Origin: Aggregatibacter kilianii
Lineage (GTDB): Bacteria > Pseudomonadota > Gammaproteobacteria > Enterobacterales > Pasteurellaceae
Direction: 5' to 3'
Length of the DNA: 64,000 bases
Assembly (NCBI RefSeq): GCF_003129965.1
Contig: NZ_NRCJ01000002.1
Coordinates: 1 to 64,000, forward strand
Positions 1-8,481 of this stretch are shown here, piece by piece. Under the pieces are notes generated by a model. That model was not told where the DNA came from. It saw only the letters and a list, made by a program, of their open reading frames with translations, and ran no database searches. Every line of letters begins with the position of its first letter. The stretch's first letter is position 1. The position numbers were made by a program, and so were the translations under genes.

Positions 1-68
1 AGGTTTGAAACGGCTTACGCCGTTTGTGCCTTATATCTCCGCCCTGAAGGACGGAGTTTTACGGCACG
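1..68 (+). mobile_element. Probable right end of an IS200/IS605-type insertion sequence (partial)
   Basis: Two stem-loops stand side by side at the window edge. The first is a perfect 7-bp stem (8-14 with 19-25, loop TTAC). The second is a stem at 37-56 (CTCCG pairing with CGGAG, plus two inner pairs around a TGAA loop), followed by TTTTACGGCAC. A subterminal hairpin followed by a short unpaired tail is the known layout of IS200/IS605 right ends, where the same structure forms the 3' scaffold of the TnpB guide RNA. The in-frame codon at 45-47 is TGA, so the adhesin frame cannot run through it. This supports an insertion into the adhesin gene. No transposase is visible because the window starts here. 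The assignment rests on structure alone. Confidence 0.4.
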
Positions 69-2102
69 TTGGATAAAGACGGCAACGCCGTGAAGAAAGG
101 GCTGGATGGACAGTTTTATAAGCCGGAATCCCTACAAAACAAGGTTTTTGTTAACGGGAAATACTACGACAGCGCTGATGTTAATTCGGACGGTACGTTA
201 AGAGATCCGGCAACCGCACAGGCGGTAACACCAATTGTCAATGAAGTGGTTATTCGGGCAAAAGGAACAGAGCCACAAACGGTGACAAACGTGAAAAGCA
301 ACTTGCCGAGCACTTATAATCAAGTGACAGATGAAAACGGCAATCCAATTCAAGATACAAACGGTAACCCGGTTATCACTACGACCGCACAGGCTGCACC
401 TTCAGTTTCTGACGTAAAAAATATGGGTAACAATGCAGCAACTGTTAATGACATCTTAAATGCAGGCTGGAACTTACAAGAAAATGGTAGTGCGAAAGAC
501 TTCGTGAAAGCGTACGACACAGTAAACTTTGTGGATGGTGAGGGCATAAAAGCTAATGTAACGGTGCGTGAAAACGGCGCAATTATGGATGTTACCTTTA
601 ACCTTGATAAAGGCAACATTACCATGAACCAGAATGGTACGGCACAAGGAAGCTCTGCGACAGAAAAAGACGCAGCGGAGAAAGCGTTAAAAGACGCGAA
701 AGAAACGCTTGCGAATTTATCACCAACTGCACCGAGTGTTGTTAAAGCTGCGGCTGAAAAAGCGGTACAAGATGCACAAAAAGGTCTTGATAACATCAAT
801 AACAAAGTGGCAACCGTTGAGAATGTGGTGTATGCCATTAATAATGCAAGTTGGACCGCTACTTCGGGCACTGAAGGTTCCGGTAAGCGCGTTGAAAATA
901 CAGCGGCATCTGAAGAACGAGTAAAAGCAGGTGAAACCGTTAAACTCAATGCCGGTAATAACTTAATGATTAAGCAAGAGGACAAAACATTTACTTATTC
1001 ATTAAACCCTAATTTGACTAAGTTAGAATCTGCGGAGTTTAAAGACAATGCAGGTAATACCACAGTAACTGACGGTAACGGCGTTGTCATTACTCCGGCG
1101 GAGCAGAATAAGGCAGCGGTATTATTAACCTCAAACGGTTTAAATAATGGCGGCAATAAAATTACCGGTGTAGCAAATGGTGATATTGCGTCAAACAGTC
1201 AAGAGGCTGTAACCGGCGATCAGCTTTATAACTATGTACAAGTTAATGGTGCACCTGCAACTAAAGACACCGGTAATGTCAATTTTGTGAACGGTACAGG
1301 CACTAAAGTGGAAATCACTGATGGCGGAGATGTTGCGTACAGCATTGATACTACCACATTGACCGTGTCTGACGGTTCAGCAACCAACCCGGATGGTAGT
1401 ATTGTTAATGAGGGTGCAATCGTAACACCGACAGCAGCAAACGCACAAAGAATGGTCACCGCGAATGATCTTGCCAATGCAATTAACAATGCGGGATGGC
1501 GCGTAGATTCTGCAAAAGTAGAAGGTTCAACAGGTAAAGTTATCGAAGATTCTCCAATTAAGCCAACTAAAGTGAAAGCCGGGGATAGCCTTCAGATCAA
1601 CGCAGGAAATAACATTGAAATTACACGTAATGGACAATCCGTAAACATCGCAACATCAGCAACACCGAGCTTTACCCATGTCAACTTGGGGGCGAATGGG
1701 GCGCGAATTGGCAGTGATGCTGAAGGCAATGTCCGCGTATCTAATGCACAAGGTGGACCTTCACGCATAACGAACGTTGCACCGGCAATCAACAATACCG
1801 ACGCCGTGAATTACGGTCAGCTTAAAGGGGCGATTAACAACGTAAACAATCAAATTAACAAAGTTGATAAAGATTTACGTGCAGGGATTGCAGGTGCCAC
1901 TGCAATGGCATTCTTACAACGTCCGAACGAAGCAGGTAAGAGTGTGGTTTCTGTGGGTGCGGCAGGCTATCGTGGCGAATCTGCGCTTGCAGTAGGTTAT
2001 GCAAAAAATGCCGATAATAACAAGGTTTCTATCAAGTTAGGTGTGGGATTAAACTCCCGCAGTGATGTGACCTATGGTGGTAGTGTAGGCTACCAATGGT
2101 AA
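69..2102 (+). CDS. Trimeric autotransporter adhesin (YadA/Hia type), C-terminal part, 5' end missing
   Basis: Outer-membrane trimeric adhesin that would bind host matrix or cells. The 677 codons hold repeated Trp-ring/neck-like modules, each with an N-N-A-x-W core (Trp at about residues 134 and 262, and near 475). There is an Ala/Lys-rich coiled-coil stretch at about 200-245 and a VTGDQLY neck motif. The last ~100 residues are a YadA anchor: NNTDAVNYGQL, then a coiled coil, then four beta strands ending in the aromatic GYQW. There is no signal peptide. The first possible codon is a TTG with no ribosome binding site, and an in-frame stop lies at 45-47, so this is the tail of a larger gene cut by the element at the window edge. 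EmaA, ApiA or an Hsf-like protein are all possible; I cannot tell which. Probably not exported as it stands. Confidence 0.8.
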   Translation: MDKDGNAVKKGLDGQFYKPESLQNKVFVNGKYYDSADVNSDGTLRDPATAQAVTPIVNEVVIRAKGTEPQTVTNVKSNLPSTYNQVTDENGNPIQDTNGNPVITTTAQAAPSVSDVKNMGNNAATVNDILNAGWNLQENGSAKDFVKAYDTVNFVDGEGIKANVTVRENGAIMDVTFNLDKGNITMNQNGTAQGSSATEKDAAEKALKDAKETLANLSPTAPSVVKAAAEKAVQDAQKGLDNINNKVATVENVVYAINNASWTATSGTEGSGKRVENTAASEERVKAGETVKLNAGNNLMIKQEDKTFTYSLNPNLTKLESAEFKDNAGNTTVTDGNGVVITPAEQNKAAVLLTSNGLNNGGNKITGVANGDIASNSQEAVTGDQLYNYVQVNGAPATKDTGNVNFVNGTGTKVEITDGGDVAYSIDTTTLTVSDGSATNPDGSIVNEGAIVTPTAANAQRMVTANDLANAINNAGWRVDSAKVEGSTGKVIEDSPIKPTKVKAGDSLQINAGNNIEITRNGQSVNIATSATPSFTHVNLGANGARIGSDAEGNVRVSNAQGGPSRITNVAPAINNTDAVNYGQLKGAINNVNNQINKVDKDLRAGIAGATAMAFLQRPNEAGKSVVSVGAAGYRGESALAVGYAKNADNNKVSIKLGVGLNSRSDVTYGGSVGYQW

Positions 2103-2140
2103 TGTTTTAACATTCAACCTTGAAGGCTAATGTGTAATTG

Positions 2141-2172
2141 AAAGCTCGGTATTTTTCGATACCGAGCTTTTT
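2141..2172. terminator. Bidirectional intrinsic terminator between adhesin and pabC-like gene
   Basis: A perfect 12-bp stem (2141-2152 with 2159-2170) around the loop TTTTCG, with A-rich and T-rich flanks. It sits between convergent genes and can serve both. Confidence 0.85.
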
Positions 2173-2194
2173 GTTATCTCATTCGGGGAAATGC

Positions 2195-2785
2195 TCAATC
2201 CTCCAATCCATTCAACGCATTAATCAATCTCACCTCCTCAAATGAATCCAAATCCGTCGCCAAAATTGACCGCACTTTTATGCGCCTTTGGGCGAGTAGT
2301 TTTGCCCGCTGAGTGCCTTCAAGTAGTGGAGTGTCGGGGGTGAACCATTGATTGCCCCGGCGGAAAATGAGGTTGCCGATGGAGCAGTCAGTGACGTAAC
2401 CGTTTTTGATAATGATGATTTCGTCGCAGTCGCCTTTTTGTGCCAACAGCTCGTTTAACAAGGTGCGATCGGCGTATTTCAGATCGTAGTCAATGTGATC
2501 GCAGACAATGGGCTTAAAAGTGCGGTAGGTTTTGCGGGTGTAAGGGAAATAGCGGCAAATGATTTGTTCGGCGTTGTAATCAATGCGGCAGCGAATCAGC
2601 GGTTCAGCATTTAACTCCTGCGGCACTTGGATGTGTTCGGCAAGTTGAAAAACCTTTGACAAAACGACCGCACTTTTGTTGCCGTAGAAAGCCCGTAAGC
2701 TACGTTCGTAACGTTGTTGGTGTAGTTCGATGTTGCACACCTTGCCTTGTTCAATGGCGAGGGTTTCAAATAAAGGAAATTCCAT
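2195..2785 (-). CDS. pabC: Class IV aminotransferase, aminodeoxychorismate lyase-like
   Basis: PLP enzyme of the branched-chain aminotransferase/ADC lyase fold, expected to split 4-amino-4-deoxychorismate into p-aminobenzoate and pyruvate for folate synthesis. The likely PLP lysine is K103 in DLKYADRTLLNEL, and DEIIIIKNGYVTDCSIGNLIF is the usual class IV motif block. At 196 residues it is shorter than E. coli PabC (about 269). H. influenzae carries a similar short protein next to its pabB. The start codon lies only 2 bp after the pabB stop, so the two are translated from one message. The lyase role is inferred from this pairing; a generic class IV transaminase is the alternative. Confidence 0.75.
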   Translation of the reverse strand: MEFPLFETLAIEQGKVCNIELHQQRYERSLRAFYGNKSAVVLSKVFQLAEHIQVPQELNAEPLIRCRIDYNAEQIICRYFPYTRKTYRTFKPIVCDHIDYDLKYADRTLLNELLAQKGDCDEIIIIKNGYVTDCSIGNLIFRRGNQWFTPDTPLLEGTQRAKLLAQRRIKVRSILATDLDSFEEVRLINALNGLED

Positions 2786-2787
2786 GG

Positions 2788-3768
2788 TTAACCTCGTTTT
2801 AACGGCACATACACTTTCTGAATCAGCTCGTGATATTCTTCCTGCGCTTCACTGTGCACGGTAATGCCGCCGCCACTGCGAAAGCACAAGCCCGTTTTCC
2901 TCTGTTCAATAAACCGAATTGCCACCGCACTTTGCAACGATTCGCCGTCGAAAATGCCGAACACGCCCGTGTAATAGCCGCGCGGTTGTTGCTCCGCCTG
3001 TTGAATGATTTGCACGGTTTTTTGCTTCGGCGCACCGCTGATGGAACCTGCCGGCAATAAGCGGGCAAGAAGCATGGAACCGATTTGTCCCCGCCAATGT
3101 TCCGCCAATTCGCCGCAAATCTCCGAACTGGTTTGCAAAATCGCGCCCCGTTCCGTTTGAATTTTTTCTACATAACGAAAACGTGTCACCTGAATATTTT
3201 CCGCTACCGTCGCCAAATCATTGCGCATTAAATCCACGATGGTGTAATGTTCCCGCTGTTCTTTTTGATTGTTAATCAATGCGGCTTGGGCGTCGGGCAG
3301 GGTAGCGTCAATGGTGCCTTTCATGGGGTAAGTGAAAATGCGGTTATCCCGAATATTCACAAAACACTCCGGCGAAAAGCACACAAATTGATCTTTAAAC
3401 AACAACTTATATTTCGCCTGACTTTGTTGAAACAGCTGACGCAGGGAATAATTAGTGTCGATGGGCGTCGGATAAGCAAGGTTAAGCAAATACGAATTGC
3501 CGAAATGCAATTCCCGTTGTACTAACTCGAAACCTTGCTGATATGTGGCAAAATCCATGGGGTGTTTGCGTAAATAAAAGGGTTCTGCGGGCAATGTGTC
3601 CTGCCAATTTACGTTGTCATAATTGGGAAATTGCACATAAATGCCTTGCGCTGCCGTTTGGTTTAACGGACATAAAATCGGTTTTTGCCGTTCAAAATCG
3701 ATTAAAAAGAAAAAAGGCGTTTTTGTTTCGCCGAATCGGTTCGCTTTTTGAATAAAATCTTGCCACAT
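2788..3768 (-). CDS. pabB: Aminodeoxychorismate synthase component I
   Basis: Converts chorismate plus ammonia to 4-amino-4-deoxychorismate, together with the PabA amidotransferase. The chorismate-binding signature is clear: PMKGTIDATLPDAQ, then HYTIVDLMRNDLATV, then LLPAGSISGAPK, and FRSGGGITVHSEAQEEY near the end. At 326 residues it matches the short Haemophilus-type PabB, which lacks much of the N-terminal domain of the 450-residue E. coli enzyme. It is divergent from pabA across a ~96-bp gap and overlaps almost directly with the pabC-like gene, so the three form a PABA locus split over two strands. Confidence 0.88.
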   Translation of the reverse strand: MWQDFIQKANRFGETKTPFFFLIDFERQKPILCPLNQTAAQGIYVQFPNYDNVNWQDTLPAEPFYLRKHPMDFATYQQGFELVQRELHFGNSYLLNLAYPTPIDTNYSLRQLFQQSQAKYKLLFKDQFVCFSPECFVNIRDNRIFTYPMKGTIDATLPDAQAALINNQKEQREHYTIVDLMRNDLATVAENIQVTRFRYVEKIQTERGAILQTSSEICGELAEHWRGQIGSMLLARLLPAGSISGAPKQKTVQIIQQAEQQPRGYYTGVFGIFDGESLQSAVAIRFIEQRKTGLCFRSGGGITVHSEAQEEYHELIQKVYVPLKRG

Positions 3769-3864
3769 AAAATGATCTCGTAAAAAAACAGCGAAAATTT
3801 TAGCCTAAATCGGCATAAAATTATATACTTCGCCGTCTGCTTAGCCTGCCCGAGAAAAGAGTTT

Positions 3865-4431
3865 ATGTCGCTACTTATTATCAACAATCACGATTCGTTT
3901 ACTTTCAATTTGGTGGATCTTATTCGCCGTTTAGCCGTGCCGTTTGAGGTGGTGAACGTAGAAGATTTAGCGTTGGACGCGGTGGATCATTTTTCCCATG
4001 TGCTGATTTCTCCGGGCCCCGATGTGCCGCGTGCTTACCCGCAATTATTTGCGTTATTGGCACGTTATCAGAACACCAAATCCATCCTTGGCGTGTGTTT
4101 AGGCCATCAAATGTTGTGCGAATTTTTTGGCGCGGAATTATACAATTTGCCATCGCCTCGCCACGGACAGGCAAAGCAACTTCGACGCATGGCGGATTCG
4201 CTTCTGTTTAAAAACCTGCCGCAAACTTTTCAAATCGGGCTGTATCATTCTTGGGCGGTGAGCGAACGTGATTTCCCTGCACAATTGCAAATTACCGCCC
4301 GTTGCGATGACGGCGTGATCATGGCAATGCAGCACAAAACGTTGCCGATTTACGGCGTGCAATTTCATCCTGAATCCTATATTTCCGAATATGGCGAGCA
4401 GATTTTGCGTAATTGGTTGCAGGTATCCTGA
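3865..4431 (+). CDS. pabA: Aminodeoxychorismate synthase component II (glutamine amidotransferase)
   Basis: Class I glutamine amidotransferase of 188 residues that supplies ammonia to PabB. The triad is present: nucleophile C78 in ILGVCLGHQ, and H168 and E170 in GVQFHPES. The oxyanion-strand motif LISPGPDVP near residue 50 is also typical. The sequence is equally close to TrpG, since the two are hard to separate. The divergent pabB beside it and the absence of trpE favour PabA. The start is the ATG at 3865, and the promoter must lie in the 96 bp shared with pabB. Confidence 0.85.
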   Translation: MSLLIINNHDSFTFNLVDLIRRLAVPFEVVNVEDLALDAVDHFSHVLISPGPDVPRAYPQLFALLARYQNTKSILGVCLGHQMLCEFFGAELYNLPSPRHGQAKQLRRMADSLLFKNLPQTFQIGLYHSWAVSERDFPAQLQITARCDDGVIMAMQHKTLPIYGVQFHPESYISEYGEQILRNWLQVS

Positions 4432-4582
4432 GATCGTTCTGCAAAAGTGCGGTTGTTTTTCACGGCGTTTTTTAGATCGCGATCACACAAATCACAAAAA
4501 TCCCGCCATTCCCTTGTTTTTCCCTCAGCGCTTCTTTAAGGTGATAAGCCGCATTTGGATTTAACGCATAAAGGAGTTTTTG

Positions 4583-5527
4583 ATGAAGATTGTTTTTCTA
4601 GACCGTACCGGCATCCCCGCCACTCACGACATCCCGCGTCCGAGCTTTCCGCACACTTGGACAGAATATGACCGCACCTTGCCGGAAGAAACCTTTGAAC
4701 GCGCCAAAGATGCCGACATCGTGGTGACCAGTAAAGTGGTGTTTGACCGTGTACTTTTAAGCCGCCTGCCGAAATTAAAACTCATCGCCATCACCGCCAC
4801 CGGCACCAATAACATTGATTTGGAAGCGGCGAAGGACTTGGGTATTGCCGTGAAAAATGTGACGGGCTATTCCAGCGTCACCGTGCCGGAACACGTTCTT
4901 GGCATGATCTTTGCCTTAAAACACAGCCTGATGAGCTATCACCGCGATCAGGTGACCTCCGATCGTTGGGCGACCTGCGGACAATTCTGTTACACCGATT
5001 ACCCGATTACCGACGTACGCGGTGCTACCCTCGGCGTGTTCGGCAAAGGCAATATAGGCACGGAAATCGGGCGTTTGGCGCAACTATTGGGCATGAATGT
5101 GTTGTATGCGGAACACAAAGGTGCAACCCAAGTTCGCGACGGCTATACAGCGTTTGAAACCGTGTTGAAACAGGCGGATATTGTTACGCTGCATTGCCCG
5201 CTGACCGACACCACTAAAAATCTGATCAACGCCGACACCTTGGCATTAATGAAACCGACGGCGTATTTGATCAACACCGGTCGCGGCCCGTTGGTGGATG
5301 AAAGCGCGTTATTAGATGCCTTGGAAACGGGCAAAATTGCCGGGGCGGCATTAGATGTCCTCGTGAAAGAACCGCCGGAAATAGACAATCCGCTGATTCA
5401 GGCGGCAAAACGTTTGCCGAATTTATTGCTTACTCCGCACATCGCGTGGGCGAGTGATTCCGCCGTGACGACATTAGTGAATAAAGTGGCGCAAAATATT
5501 GAAGATTTTGTGGCGAACGGTAAGTAA
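4583..5527 (+). CDS. D-isomer-specific 2-hydroxyacid dehydrogenase family protein (HI1556-like)
   Basis: NAD(P)-dependent oxidoreductase of the D-2-hydroxyacid/glycerate dehydrogenase family, 314 residues. Visible are the Rossmann motif GVFGKGNIGTEIG (about residues 150-162), the active-site arginine in NTGRGPLVDE, the glutamate in VKEPPE and the histidine in LTPHIAWAS. It closely resembles H. influenzae HI1556 as I recall it. An upstream in-frame TTG at 4580 exists. The ATG at 4583 is preferred because AAGGAG lies at 4571-4576, a normal spacing. Substrate is not settled: hydroxypyruvate or glyoxylate reduction is plausible. It is followed by its own terminator and is monocistronic. Confidence 0.85.
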   Translation: MKIVFLDRTGIPATHDIPRPSFPHTWTEYDRTLPEETFERAKDADIVVTSKVVFDRVLLSRLPKLKLIAITATGTNNIDLEAAKDLGIAVKNVTGYSSVTVPEHVLGMIFALKHSLMSYHRDQVTSDRWATCGQFCYTDYPITDVRGATLGVFGKGNIGTEIGRLAQLLGMNVLYAEHKGATQVRDGYTAFETVLKQADIVTLHCPLTDTTKNLINADTLALMKPTAYLINTGRGPLVDESALLDALETGKIAGAALDVLVKEPPEIDNPLIQAAKRLPNLLLTPHIAWASDSAVTTLVNKVAQNIEDFVANGK

Positions 5528-5550
5528 TTTCCGCTTCCTGTGCTATTATG

Positions 5551-5576
5551 TGGCGCCTGAAAAGGGCGCCATTTTT
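5551..5576 (+). terminator. Intrinsic terminator after the hydroxyacid dehydrogenase
   Basis: TGGCGCC at 5551-5557 pairs perfectly with GGCGCCA at 5565-5571 and is followed by TTTTT. It separates the dehydrogenase from the TonB receptor gene, and it leaves too little room before that gene for a cobalamin riboswitch. Confidence 0.85.
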
Positions 5577-5611
5577 ATGGTGATTTTATGTTCACATTGG
5601 AAAAATTTAAA

Positions 5612-7561
5612 ATGAAGAAAAACCTGATTACAACTGCAATTTTATTGAGTTTACCGGCTTTCGCCTTTGCCGAAGAACAAACAAAAACCGAATTACAACC
5701 GATCCACGTTTATTCTGCGTATGCCACCCCGGTCAACCAAGACCAAACCGCTTCCTCCGTCACCGTCCTCACCGAAAAAGATTTCGCTGCACGCAATGCT
5801 ACGTATGTAAGTGATGTGTTGAAAACCGTGCCGGGTGTTTCAATGATGAGTTACGGCGGACGTGGCGCATTAACTAGTTTCTCCGTTCGTGGTTCTGAAT
5901 CGAATCACACCGCTGTGATTATTGACGGCGTAAAAGTAAATCCTGCCACAGGCTATGGCTACGACTTCGGCGGTTTATCATTAAGTAATATAGAACGTAT
6001 TGAAGTGCTACGCGGTGAACAATCGGCACTGTGGGGCAGTGACGCCATGGGCGGTGTGATTTACATCACGACGAAAAGCGGCTTACACAAAGATAAGCCA
6101 TTCAACGTAGATTTTGATTTTGGTATCGGTTCGCACCGCACTCGTGATGCCTCGGTAACGGTTTCCGGTCAGCATAACGGCTTCTATTATTCTGTTCATG
6201 GTGACAGCCATCGCACACGCGGTATCTCAGCCATTAGCTCCGACACCTTCTACTATACCGCTGAAAACGGCACGCCGTTCAGCACAGGTGGCGCAGTAGA
6301 AAAGGACAAATTCCATCGTGATAACGCTTCTGTTCGTTTAGGCTACGATGTGGGCGACAAGGGCGTGGAATTGTTAGCGGCACATTCTTCACAAACAGGG
6401 CATTATGATAATTCTGCTTTTACAAGCGGTCGTTTAATCGAAATCAGTCCGAATTCGGATAGCTACACCCGCACCCGTGAAACTATATTCAAATTAAGCG
6501 GTTATGTAGGCAGCGATGAGGAGTTGTTTAAAAATAAAGTGAGCATAAGCCATGTTAAAACTGACAGCGACACGACAGAAACGGGTAATAATAGCTATTA
6601 CGACGGTAAAAAACTCGACGCAAACTACCAATTAGACGTGAACTTTGACCGCGAAGGCGAAGTAAAACAAGGTGTGAGCTTCTTAGGTGAATATCAAAAT
6701 ACACATTATGACGGTCGATCTTCTTATGCGGTTTTCCAAAATAAAAAATTAACGGAAAGAAGTGTTGCGGCAGAATATCGCCTGTTCACCGAAGCTGATC
6801 ACAGTCTTGCGGTGAGCGGACGTTATAACAGCAGTTCTCAGTATGAGAATGCGTGGACAGGGCGTATTTCCGGGGCTTATCGCTTATCTCCAAACTTCAA
6901 AGCGCACGCGAGTTTAGGTACCGCCATTCAAAATCCAACCATTACCGAATTTTATGGCTGGAGCGGTAGCTTTATCGGCAACCCGGCATTAAAACCTGAA
7001 CGTAGTCGCGGTGGCGATGTAGGCTTGTTGCTTGAAACCGACGACAAAGCGCATAGCCTTGATGTGACTTATTTTGGACGTAATGTTGACCGCTTAATCA
7101 CAACAGAAACTATCGGCTTATGGCCGAACTCTGTTTCTCGTTCAATTAATGCGGAAGGAATCACCAAGATCAAAGGCGTAGAAGTGGCATATAACGGAAA
7201 ACTTACCGAAACATTAACCGCTTACGCCAACTATACCTATATGCGCGCCAAAAACAATAACGGCATTGAGGTGGCATACCGCCCTAAACACACGGCAAAT
7301 GCGGGCTTGGCCTATCAAGTTACCGAAAAATTGGGCACGGACGTGAGCCTTTCTTACGTTGGTAAACGCATCGGGACTTATCCGCTACGTACTAAGATGC
7401 CTGCCTACACCTTGGTAAACTTAGGGGTAAATTATCAAGTGATTCCAAACTTAACGATTTATGCGAACTTAAATAATCTATTTGACAAAAAATATGAAAA
7501 CTATCTTGGCTACGGTCAAGACGGACGTAATGTTTATGTCGGATTGAGAGGATCATTTTAA
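5612..7561 (+). CDS. btuB: TonB-dependent outer-membrane receptor, BtuB-like
   Basis: Outer-membrane gated channel importing a scarce ligand with TonB energy. The start is set at MKKNLITTAILLSLPAFAFA, a clear signal peptide; an in-frame ATG at 5588 adds eight residues. A TonB-box-like segment (LQPIHVYSA) follows the cleavage site. Then comes the plug (SVRGSESNHTAVIIDGVKV, VLRGEQSALWGSDAMGGVI), and a beta barrel ending with the aromatic residue in GLRGSF. At 649 residues it is near the length of E. coli BtuB (614). Downstream BtuF, BtuC and BtuD-like genes on the same strand complete an importer. Cobalamin is the best guess because of plug similarity and the nearby B12-dependent metH. A metal-chelate or haem receptor cannot be excluded. 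Confidence 0.72.
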   Translation: MKKNLITTAILLSLPAFAFAEEQTKTELQPIHVYSAYATPVNQDQTASSVTVLTEKDFAARNATYVSDVLKTVPGVSMMSYGGRGALTSFSVRGSESNHTAVIIDGVKVNPATGYGYDFGGLSLSNIERIEVLRGEQSALWGSDAMGGVIYITTKSGLHKDKPFNVDFDFGIGSHRTRDASVTVSGQHNGFYYSVHGDSHRTRGISAISSDTFYYTAENGTPFSTGGAVEKDKFHRDNASVRLGYDVGDKGVELLAAHSSQTGHYDNSAFTSGRLIEISPNSDSYTRTRETIFKLSGYVGSDEELFKNKVSISHVKTDSDTTETGNNSYYDGKKLDANYQLDVNFDREGEVKQGVSFLGEYQNTHYDGRSSYAVFQNKKLTERSVAAEYRLFTEADHSLAVSGRYNSSSQYENAWTGRISGAYRLSPNFKAHASLGTAIQNPTITEFYGWSGSFIGNPALKPERSRGGDVGLLLETDDKAHSLDVTYFGRNVDRLITTETIGLWPNSVSRSINAEGITKIKGVEVAYNGKLTETLTAYANYTYMRAKNNNGIEVAYRPKHTANAGLAYQVTEKLGTDVSLSYVGKRIGTYPLRTKMPAYTLVNLGVNYQVIPNLTIYANLNNLFDKKYENYLGYGQDGRNVYVGLRGSF

Positions 7562-7562
7562 T

Positions 7563-7624
7563 CGTAGGGGTGGGTTTGCTAACCCACCGACACAATAACG
7601 GTGGGCTGGCAAGCCCACCCTACC
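7563..7624. repeat. Paired REP-like palindromes between receptor and binding-protein genes
   Basis: Two hairpins of the same family stand head to head: GGTGGGTT/AACCCACC (7569-7576 with 7581-7588) and GGTGGGCT/AGCCCACC (7600-7607 with 7612-7619). They are bounded by an outer inverted repeat GTAGGG...CCCTAC. This is the layout of a BIME-type intergenic element. It may stabilise the upstream mRNA end or partly terminate. No T-run follows, so it is not a standard terminator. Confidence 0.75.
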
Positions 7625-7627
7625 AAA

Positions 7628-8410
7628 ATGAAAAAAACACCCGTAATTTTCACCGCACTTTTCCTTTCTTTTTCCGCGCAAGCCGAGCAATTTGTGTCGC
7701 TCACCCTGTGCAGCGATCGCCTGCTTGCGGAAATCGCCCGTCCGGAGCAAATCGCGGCGATGTCGCCTTATTCCAAAAATCCGCGCATGATGTTGGATAA
7801 AATCAATCAGAACAAGCCAACCCTTGAACCGCAACTTACGGCATTGCTGCCTTATTTGGATAAAACCTTGCTGATCAACGAAACCTTCTATCCGCAACTG
7901 GTGGCGGATTTGAAAAAGCTCGGAGCGAAAATCGTGCCGATTAACGACACGCCACAAACACCTGACGAACTTTTTGCCTTAATGTTGCAACTCGGCAAAT
8001 TCACGGGCAACGAAGCTCATGCCGAGCAGCTGGTGGAAAAATTAAAATCACAACACACCAAGCTCAATGTGCTGTTGACCGATACGCTGATGTTGTCGGA
8101 AACGGGCGTGGTGGAACCGATTTTTCCGCAATATCGCGTTTTGTTGGAATTGCTTGGCTTAACACCGTTAAAACAGCCACTCACTCCACAAAATTTTTCA
8201 CTGGAAAAAGTGCTACTTGCACAACCTAATTGGCTGATTGAAATCACTGACCAGCAAAGTTACAACGAACAGGCGGAACTACTTGCTCATCCGCTGATAA
8301 AAAAACACTTTGAAAACCGACCGCACTTTACGCTCCCGATGAAATATACCTATTGCTTTGACCACGGCGTGTGGATGGGCGCTGAGAGGGTTTATCATCA
8401 ACAGAAATAA
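7628..8410 (+). CDS. btuF: Periplasmic helical-backbone substrate-binding protein, BtuF-like
   Basis: Predicted periplasmic receptor that hands its ligand to the BtuCD-like permease. The start ATG at 7628 gives MKKTPVIFTALFLSFSAQA, a signal peptide. The mature protein begins EQFVSLTLCSDRLLAEIARPEQIAAM, the first beta-alpha unit of class III (FhuD/BtuF) binding proteins, followed by the second lobe around PNWLIEIT. At 260 residues it is close to E. coli BtuF (266). It lies between the receptor and the permease genes on the same strand, though 66 and 71 bp of hairpin-rich sequence separate the genes. Ligand is inferred as cobalamin; related proteins also carry iron chelates. Confidence 0.7.
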   Translation: MKKTPVIFTALFLSFSAQAEQFVSLTLCSDRLLAEIARPEQIAAMSPYSKNPRMMLDKINQNKPTLEPQLTALLPYLDKTLLINETFYPQLVADLKKLGAKIVPINDTPQTPDELFALMLQLGKFTGNEAHAEQLVEKLKSQHTKLNVLLTDTLMLSETGVVEPIFPQYRVLLELLGLTPLKQPLTPQNFSLEKVLLAQPNWLIEITDQQSYNEQAELLAHPLIKKHFENRPHFTLPMKYTYCFDHGVWMGAERVYHQQK

Positions 8411-8417
8411 TTTGAAT

Positions 8418-8468
8418 GTTCCCCAAAGGGGAACGCTTATGCCTAACCGTGGGTAAACTTACCCACGG
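8418..8468. repeat. Two perfect palindromes between btuF-like and btuC-like genes
   Basis: GTTCCCC/GGGGAAC (8418-8424 with 8428-8434, 3-nt loop) is followed by a 10-bp perfect stem CCGTGGGTAA/TTACCCACGG (8447-8456 with 8459-8468). They occupy nearly the whole gap. Neither has a T-run, so they may act as mRNA processing or stability elements. They are of a different sequence family from the palindromes at 7563-7624. Confidence 0.75.
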
Positions 8469-8481
8469 CACAGAGAATAAA

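Noticed and set aside
350-985. Long minus-strand frame opposite the adhesin
   Set aside because: It mirrors the repetitive adhesin codons, has no start context, and the + strand has a recognisable YadA-type protein.
5528-5611. Possible cobalamin riboswitch before the BtuB-like gene
   Set aside because: The gap is too short and holds a terminator; no B12-box sequence is visible.
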